Shown: positions 58,619-64,000 of the stretch, in pieces
Position numbering within the stretch: the first letter of the stretch is position 1
How the letters are laid out: the number at the start of each line of letters is the position of its first letter
Source of the DNA: Trichococcus ilyis
GTDB lineage: Bacteria; Bacillota; Bacilli; Lactobacillales; Aerococcaceae
Assembly (NCBI RefSeq): GCF_900109135.1
Contig: NZ_FNYT01000006.1
Coordinates: 1 to 64,000 of the forward strand
Direction of reading: 5' to 3'
Length of the DNA: 64,000 bases
Notes under the pieces: model-generated
Databases searched by the model: none
Told to the model about the DNA's origin: nothing
What the model saw: only the letters and a program-made list of their open reading frames with translations
Translations under genes and position numbers: made by a program

Positions 58619-59668
58619 GTGAAACCAATGGTCAGCATCATCGTGCCGGTCTACAATGCGGCACCTTATTTAAAGCAATGCATCGACAGTCTGACTGGTC
58701 AGACGCTGAAGGAAACCGAAATCATACTGATAAACGACGGATCGACGGATGACAGTCTGACTGTCTGCGTCCACCTGGCTTCCACAGATGACCGTATCCG
58801 TGTAATCGACAAGCCGAACGGCGGCGTTTCGGAAGCACGGAATGACGGTCTGCGCGCAGCGACAGGGGAGTATGTGGGCTTTGTCGATCCGGATGACTGG
58901 GTGGATATCGATATGTACGAACGCATGCTTGCGACGCTGACGGCCGCCCAAGCGGAAGTCTGCATGTGCAATTATGTCAAAGAGACCAAAGACGGCACCG
59001 AGCCTGTATTGATGAAGCAGCGCGGAGTCATCGAAAAAGCAGCGATCCTTGATGCCATTGTCGCGAATGTCATCGCCAAACCGAGCTTCAGGAGCGGGGA
59101 AACGGACATCATGGGCAGCGTCTGCCGCCTGTTGATCAAGCGCGAACTGCTTGAAAAAGAAAACATCTGGTTCGACAAGGAAGTCGCCTTCATGGAAGAC
59201 TTGCTGGTCTGCGTCGAGGCTTTCCTGAAATGCGACCGCATCGCCATCGACGAGGGCGCCTACTACCATTACCGCGTCCATGAAAGTTCGACCGTGATGG
59301 CCTACAAAGCGCAGTTCCATCAGCGCCAGAAGCAGGCTTTCGCGAACCTGCAGCAGTTGCTGGTCCGCGAGGGCAAGGCAGCCGCCTTGGCACCGCGCAT
59401 GGCGAACCGCTACATCATCATCGCGCTGCTTTCGCTGGCGAACGAAGCCCACACGGACAATCCGGCGACTTTCCGCGAAAAAATCCGCAACATCGGGACA
59501 ATCGTAGCAGATAAAGAACTGGCTGCCGTCCTTGGAACCATCGATCTGGATGCAGTGGAACCCCGCAAAAAACTGGAGCTGAACTTGATTAAGAAACAAG
59601 CCAGCGTGACATTGTACCTGTATTACAGCGTATTCAACAAAATCAAGGCCATATTGGGCAAGGGCTGA
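58619..59668 (+). CDS. Glycosyltransferase family 2
   Basis: A 349-residue GT-A transferase. VSIIVPVYNAAPYLKQCIDS, TEIILINDGSTDDSL, GGVSEARNDGLRAATGEYVG and FVDPDDWVDIDMYERML (D-x-D equivalent) are standard; EVAFMEDLLVCVEAFLKC supplies the downstream E-D. The GTG at 58619 has GGGAGGAGG eight bases upstream; the ATG nine bases further in is too far from it. It begins a GC-rich four-gene block (to 63102) that looks like a second glycan or side-chain module. Confidence 0.9.
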   Translation: MKPMVSIIVPVYNAAPYLKQCIDSLTGQTLKETEIILINDGSTDDSLTVCVHLASTDDRIRVIDKPNGGVSEARNDGLRAATGEYVGFVDPDDWVDIDMYERMLATLTAAQAEVCMCNYVKETKDGTEPVLMKQRGVIEKAAILDAIVANVIAKPSFRSGETDIMGSVCRLLIKRELLEKENIWFDKEVAFMEDLLVCVEAFLKCDRIAIDEGAYYHYRVHESSTVMAYKAQFHQRQKQAFANLQQLLVREGKAAALAPRMANRYIIIALLSLANEAHTDNPATFREKIRNIGTIVADKELAAVLGTIDLDAVEPRKKLELNLIKKQASVTLYLYYSVFNKIKAILGKG

Positions 59669-59702
59669 TTAGCCGCCCAAGCCAAAAAGAAAGGGTATTG
59701 AG

Positions 59703-60677
59703 ATGAGTGAATTGATCAGCATCATCGTGCCGGTCTACAAGGTGGAGGCGTACTTGCCCCGCTGTGTGGATTCAATCTTGGCACAAACATACAAAAACCT
59801 GGACATCATCCTGGTGGACGACGGTTCGCCGGACAACAGCGGCAAAATCTGCGACACCTATGCCGAGAAGGACATCCGCATCACCGTCATCCACCAAGAG
59901 AACGGTGGCTTGTCGGCTGCCCGCAACGCCGGCATCGCCGCAGCGAAGGGCGCCTACCTGACTTTCCTGGACAGCGACGACTGGGTTCCGGCCGAGTACA
60001 TCGCCTATTTGTATGAGTTGTTGAAGGAAACCGGCAGCGCCATTTCGCTCTGCAATTTCCTGAAGACGACGACGGAGGAGTTACCCCAGGCAAGCGAACC
60101 GGAAATGGTGACGGTCATGAAGAACGACGCGATTCTGGCGAAATACATCGACTTGGGCGATGACTTCCATCCGCAATTGGTCATGGCCTGCGGAAAACTG
60201 TTCGACGCCAGCCTGTTCGAATCGATCCGATTCCCGGTCGGCAAACTGCACGAGGACGAGTTCACGACCTATAAGCTGTTCCATTTCGCGCCGCAGACGG
60301 TGGTGTCGAAAAAGCCGTTGTATTATTATTGGCAGCGTGAGGACAGCATCATGGGCGAAGCAGGCTTCCGCCTGCAGAACAAACTCGATTACATGGAGGC
60401 GTTGGTCGAACGGGCAGCCTTTTTCCATGAGGCGGGTAGGACGGAATTGAGCAATCGGACTTATAAATCGCTCTTCGCTGAAGCTTTGTCGGTCAATCTG
60501 CAATTGGATGCACGCAAGGAAACGGAAGCGAAGGCGCCGATCAGAGGCATGCTGAGGCAAGCCCGGAATACCTTGAAGCGCACCGGCCGTTCGAAATTGG
60601 CTTTCATGTACAGCACCTATCTGTCGTATGAAAGACCGATCGCTTGGGCTTACCGCACTTATAAAAAAATGAAGTAA
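59703..60677 (+). CDS. Glycosyltransferase family 2
   Basis: A 324-residue GT-A transferase. LISIIVPVYKVEAYLPRCVD, LDIILVDDGSPDNSG, NGGLSAARNAGIAAAKGAYL and FLDSDDWVPAEYIAYLYELL define the catalytic domain; LHEDEFTTYKLFHFA is the downstream E-D motif. Related to the preceding protein but not a recent copy. AAAGGGTATTGAG precedes the ATG. Confidence 0.9.
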   Translation: MSELISIIVPVYKVEAYLPRCVDSILAQTYKNLDIILVDDGSPDNSGKICDTYAEKDIRITVIHQENGGLSAARNAGIAAAKGAYLTFLDSDDWVPAEYIAYLYELLKETGSAISLCNFLKTTTEELPQASEPEMVTVMKNDAILAKYIDLGDDFHPQLVMACGKLFDASLFESIRFPVGKLHEDEFTTYKLFHFAPQTVVSKKPLYYYWQREDSIMGEAGFRLQNKLDYMEALVERAAFFHEAGRTELSNRTYKSLFAEALSVNLQLDARKETEAKAPIRGMLRQARNTLKRTGRSKLAFMYSTYLSYERPIAWAYRTYKKMK

Positions 60678-60757
60678 ACAGGGAGATGGCCCAGGCAGCT
60701 CCCGGTTATTCCATCCTTGAGCCACCCAGGCCTTCTTCTGAAAGAAAAGAGGGCAAA

Positions 60758-62281
60758 ATGAATAAAAATAAACAATTCGCCATCAACATGATTGCGCAAG
60801 TAGTCGGTTTTGTCGTGAACATGGGGATCAGCTTCTTGTTGACGCCGTTCATCGTCGAACACGTAGGGAGCGAAGCTTATGGGTTCGTGGGTTTGGCGAA
60901 CAACTTCGTCAGCTACGCGCAAGTCATCACCGTGGCTTTGAACTCGATGGCCAGCCGTTTCATCACGATCAAGATCACTGAAAATGATGTGGAGGGATCG
61001 AACCGCTATTTCACCTCGGTAGTCATCGCGAACATCGCGACGGCTTTGACTTTGAGCATCCCGTCGGCCATCGTCATCCTGAATCTGAACAAGATCGTGA
61101 ACGTGTCCGACGCTATTCTGATCGACGTCCAATGGCTGTGGGCGTTCATCTTCCTGAATTTTTTGGTCAGCATCATCTCGTCGACCTATAGCGTGGCGAC
61201 GTTCGTCCGCAACAAATTATATTTGTCCTCCCTGCAGGGCATCATCTCCAATATCCTGCGCGTAGGGGTGCTGATCGCGGCTTTCAGCATTTTCGTGCCG
61301 TCAGTCTGGTACGTGGGTCTGGCCGCATTCGTGGCTACCGGTTACGTCTATATCTGGAATGTCTACTACACGCGGAAATTGACGCCCGATATCAAAGTGA
61401 GGAAACGTTATTTCGATGTGAAAGTCATCAAAGTGCTGTTGTCCTCAGGCATCTGGAACAGCTTCACGCGGTTGAGTTCGATCCTGTCGACCGGTCTTGA
61501 TCTGTTGGTTACGAACCTGTACGTCAGTTCGGCTGCGATGGGCGTGCTTTCGGTCGCAAAAACGGTGCCGAGCGCTATACTGACTTTGTTCGGGACTTTG
61601 GCGAGCGTCTATGCGCCGCAGCTGACGATCAGCTACGCACAAAATGACTACAAAGAAATGAAAAACCAGTTGATGTCCTCGATCAAGTTCCTCGGCCTGT
61701 TCGCCTGCATCCCGGTGGCGGCGCTGTTCGCTTATGGGGAAATCTTTTACAAGCTATGGGTGCCGACCCAAGACGCGCATCTCCTGTACATGTTGACGAT
61801 CTTGTCGTGCATCGAGTTCATGTTTGTCTTGCCGTTGGAAGGGCTGTGGAATCTCTTCACGGCCACGAACAAAGTCAAGCAGACGTCCATCTACATGTTC
61901 GTCAACTCGATCGTCACCATCGTCATCGTCTTGGTGGCCATGCAGTTCACAAGCGACGACACTTTGAAGCTGTATATCATTGCAGGGACCAGCACGGCCT
62001 TTGCGGTGATCCGATCGCTGTTCTTCCTGCCGATTTACGGGGCGCACTGCCTCAACATCAAATGGACGGCCTTCTATCCCTCGATCCTGAAAAATACATT
62101 ATCGGTCGTTGTGGCTTCGGCATTCTCTTTGTTGATCCGCAACTTCCTGCAGATCGACGGCTGGCTGATGCTGATTGTTGCCGGCATCCTGACGAGCCTC
62201 TTTGCGATCGCCTTCAACTTCATCGTGCTGTTGAATCAAAACGAGCGTAAAGCGCTTGTGAATAAAGTATTGCGCAGATAA
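60758..62281 (+). CDS. Second polysaccharide flippase (MOP superfamily)
   Basis: A 507-residue membrane protein with 12-14 hydrophobic segments, starting NMIAQVVGFVVNMGISFLLT and PFIVEHVGSEAYGFVGLANN, typical of Wzx/MATE-like exporters of capsule loci. It differs clearly from the flippase at 45549. ATG 60758 follows AAGAAAAGAGGGCAAA; the in-frame upstream part is not credible. Its presence without a nearby polymerase or priming transferase suggests either a second polysaccharide completed elsewhere or a side-chain pathway. Confidence 0.9.
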   Translation: MNKNKQFAINMIAQVVGFVVNMGISFLLTPFIVEHVGSEAYGFVGLANNFVSYAQVITVALNSMASRFITIKITENDVEGSNRYFTSVVIANIATALTLSIPSAIVILNLNKIVNVSDAILIDVQWLWAFIFLNFLVSIISSTYSVATFVRNKLYLSSLQGIISNILRVGVLIAAFSIFVPSVWYVGLAAFVATGYVYIWNVYYTRKLTPDIKVRKRYFDVKVIKVLLSSGIWNSFTRLSSILSTGLDLLVTNLYVSSAAMGVLSVAKTVPSAILTLFGTLASVYAPQLTISYAQNDYKEMKNQLMSSIKFLGLFACIPVAALFAYGEIFYKLWVPTQDAHLLYMLTILSCIEFMFVLPLEGLWNLFTATNKVKQTSIYMFVNSIVTIVIVLVAMQFTSDDTLKLYIIAGTSTAFAVIRSLFFLPIYGAHCLNIKWTAFYPSILKNTLSVVVASAFSLLIRNFLQIDGWLMLIVAGILTSLFAIAFNFIVLLNQNERKALVNKVLRR

Positions 62282-62307
62282 CCAGAAGCAAAAAAGGAGT
62301 GAAATTG

Positions 62308-63102
62308 ATGACTAAGATACCGAAAATCATCCATTACTGCTGGTTCGGCGGCGGACCGATCCCGGAGAAGGATCAAGCCTGCATCGCAAGCTGGAAAAAG
62401 TTCTGTCCGGACTACGAAATCATCGAATGGAACGAAAGCAATTATGACATAAGCAAAAACCGCTACATGAAAGAGGCCTACGATGTCAAGAAGTGGGGTT
62501 TCGTGCCAGACTATGCCCGTCTGGACATCGTCTATACGCAGGGCGGCATCTATTTGGATACGGATGTGGAAATCATCCGCAACATGGATCCTTTGCTGGA
62601 GGATGAAGCGTTCATGGGCTTCGAGGACGGCAAGTTCGTCGCTTTGGGATTGGGGTTCGGCGCCGCCAAGGGCAATCCGCACATCAAAGCTATGCGCGAT
62701 GTCTACGAAGGCGTCTCCTTCATCAATCCGGACGGCAGCTTCAATACTTTGCCGAGTCCGCATTACACGACCGATTATCTGTTGGAGAAAGGCCTGAAGC
62801 AGAACGATACCTTCCAGCAAATCGAAGGCATCAGCATCTATCCGAAAGCCTATTTTTGCCCGCGTGATTACTACACCGGGGCGATGAGCCTGACCGAAAA
62901 TTCCTACACGATCCATCACTACAATGCGTCCTGGTTGTCGGATAAGGAAAAGAAGAACTACGAACGCAAGCTGCGCCTGATCGAACGCTACGGCAAACCG
63001 GCCGGGACAGGGCTGCATTACGTCCTTTCGATTCCGGACATCATGGAAAGGAACGATTTGGGTAGCCTGATCAACAAGGGACTCGGGAAATTCAGAAAGT
63101 AA
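62308..63102 (+). CDS. Glycosyltransferase (GT32/OCH1-like)
   Basis: A 264-residue GT-A transferase of the capsular polysaccharide synthesis group. IPKIIHYCWFGGGPIPEKDQ is the typical N-terminus, FVPDYARLDIVYTQGGIYLD followed by TDVE holds the D-x-D metal site, and GFGAAKGNPHIKAM and SYTIHHYNASWLSDK are later family blocks. ATG 62308 has AAGGAG eight bases upstream. It ends the plus-strand capsule region. Confidence 0.9.
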   Translation: MTKIPKIIHYCWFGGGPIPEKDQACIASWKKFCPDYEIIEWNESNYDISKNRYMKEAYDVKKWGFVPDYARLDIVYTQGGIYLDTDVEIIRNMDPLLEDEAFMGFEDGKFVALGLGFGAAKGNPHIKAMRDVYEGVSFINPDGSFNTLPSPHYTTDYLLEKGLKQNDTFQQIEGISIYPKAYFCPRDYYTGAMSLTENSYTIHHYNASWLSDKEKKNYERKLRLIERYGKPAGTGLHYVLSIPDIMERNDLGSLINKGLGKFRK

Positions 63103-63144
63103 TTCTGCCTCAATAATAATATGTTTTAAGCAGGACAAAAGAAG

Positions 63145-63190
63145 AAAACGCGGAAGCAACCACTAAGCTTGGTTGCTTCCGCGTTTTTTT
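63145..63190. terminator. Bidirectional terminator between convergent genes
   Basis: A perfect 17-bp stem (63145-63161 with 63171-63187) with A's on one side and T's on the other, serving both the glycosyltransferase and the minus-strand gene. Confidence 0.9.
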
Positions 63191-63206
63191 AGCCTGAACT
63201 TTAGAC

Positions 63207-64000
63207 TCAAACGTTCGCGGTGTAGAGGCCGATGGTGTACTCGGCTTGGCCGGTTCCGTTTGCGTAATAAGCCAATCCGTCGACCACAAAGACATAGCCG
63301 TCGCCGTAAGGGGCGTGTGCGATGTGGTGCATAGCCAAGTCGTTCCAGGAACCGTTGTGCTGTGCTTCGACAGCGGTGCCAAGCTGCTCGACTGTGACGG
63401 TTGTCGGAGACAAATCAGAAAGCTTGTACCAAGTTGTGTATTCGCCGTAGACATTCGTGGCGACCGGAGTCACTTGGACCGGCATCACGATGTAGTCTTC
63501 GTACACGAATGGGTTGCCGGCGCCGCGGTAGCCTTTTTCAGACCAGTTCTCTTCGATAATGAGGCCGGCTGGATGCAGTTGCCATTCTCCATTGCGCCAG
63601 TCTCCGGACGTGTTGTAGTACAAGGAGATGCTGTTGTAAGGTTGCTCGGAGGTCGTCAAATACCATGTACCGCCGACTTCGAAGACGTTTGTGTCAACGA
63701 AGTTCCCTTCCAATAAAGTGGAGTGATAGTCCCAACCGAGTGGGAAGGAAGTAGCAAAGAAGGCTTCGACATTGCCGGCTTGATCCGGAACCATGTAGTA
63801 GTTGTCATTGTACTCGAAAACGTTTGGATAGGCAGCACGGATGCCGTCCGTTTCCGGACCTAAGACCACTTGAGTGTAAGTCCAATTGGCGAGGTCGGTA
63901 CTGTAGGCGTGTGCAACACTGTCCGTGAAGCTTTGCGTTGCGATATTGTAGTCCCTCAAAACTTCGAAGAACATGTGGTAGACGCCGTCGACGAGGATGA
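63207..64000 (-). CDS. Beta-propeller glycosidase-like protein, 5' end outside the window
   Basis: The minus-strand frame is open to the window edge, so the start is missing and the 264 visible residues are the C-terminal part. It reads like a GH43/GH32-type five-bladed propeller: VDGVYHMFFEVL, SVAHAYSTDLANWTYTQVVL, AAYPNVFEYNDNYYMVPDQA, GTWYLTTSEQPYNSISLYY and GAGNPFVYEDYIVMPVQ, i.e. repeated blade ends with aromatic residues. Similar domains occur in proteins acting on surface glycans. Catalytic residues cannot be assigned from this part, and enzyme activity is unproven. It converges on the capsule locus. Confidence 0.6.
   Translation of the reverse strand, partial: ILVDGVYHMFFEVLRDYNIATQSFTDSVAHAYSTDLANWTYTQVVLGPETDGIRAAYPNVFEYNDNYYMVPDQAGNVEAFFATSFPLGWDYHSTLLEGNFVDTNVFEVGGTWYLTTSEQPYNSISLYYNTSGDWRNGEWQLHPAGLIIEENWSEKGYRGAGNPFVYEDYIVMPVQVTPVATNVYGEYTTWYKLSDLSPTTVTVEQLGTAVEAQHNGSWNDLAMHHIAHAPYGDGYVFVVDGLAYYANGTGQAEYTIGLYTANV

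Overview
The window looks like a chromosome segment from a moderate-GC Firmicute, most likely Lactobacillales. The evidence is strong GGAGG ribosome sites, TTG/GTG starts, split accD/accA, Wzz-type CpsC plus CpsD tyrosine kinases, PHP-type CpsB and LytR-CpsA-Psr proteins. A Carnobacteriaceae/Trichococcus-like host is my guess from gene style only. No rRNA, tRNA, CRISPR array, integrase or transposase was seen.

Region 1 (1-25.5 kb) is an accessory, defence-rich island. In order it holds: the end of a glycosyltransferase-like gene; an AT-rich retron with recognisable msr-msd RNA and an RT-TOPRIM protein of the Ec67/Eco2 kind; a GntR/ABC-transporter operon; a lone HigA-like regulator; an ATPase/RloB pair (AbiL-like) on the minus strand; a SEC-C protein; an AbiEi/AbiEii toxin-antitoxin pair; NERD-HRDC and NERD proteins; a pRiA4b ORF-3-like protein; a DnaD-like protein; a DarG/DarT pair; a 5'-shortened primase-helicase of the TOTE type; and two more NERD paralogs. 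Between these modules lie blocks of a GC-rich repeat with a period of about 190 bp, always in the same orientation. Each unit is a string of four CTCCG...CGGAG hairpins. Reading frames inside these blocks are not genes.

Region 2 (25.6-31 kb) has a VanZ-like membrane protein and a 1351-residue secreted protein: four discoidin (F5/8C) domains, five G5 domains and a metallophosphoesterase. It was built by an in-frame 1404-bp tandem duplication.

Region 3 (31.4-39.8 kb) is the most unusual part. accD-accA lead an apparent operon of an amino-acid-type adenylation enzyme, a carrier protein, a KAS III ketosynthase, a second carrier protein, a PglD/NeuD-like acyltransferase, an ATP-grasp/HAD-like protein, a second left-handed beta-helix acyltransferase and a beta-keto acid cleavage enzyme. 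It runs directly into capsule genes, so I infer that it makes an unusual acyl or aminoacyl group for a surface sugar.

Region 4 (40-63 kb) is the capsule/exopolysaccharide locus: priming transferase, Wzy, glycosyltransferases, Wzx, PglF- and PglE-like enzymes for a 4-amino-4,6-dideoxy sugar, two CpsC-CpsD pairs (the second with CpsB) on either side of methionine aminopeptidase, two LCP ligases, then a second block of glycosyltransferases with its own flippase. A convergent beta-propeller gene runs off the right edge.
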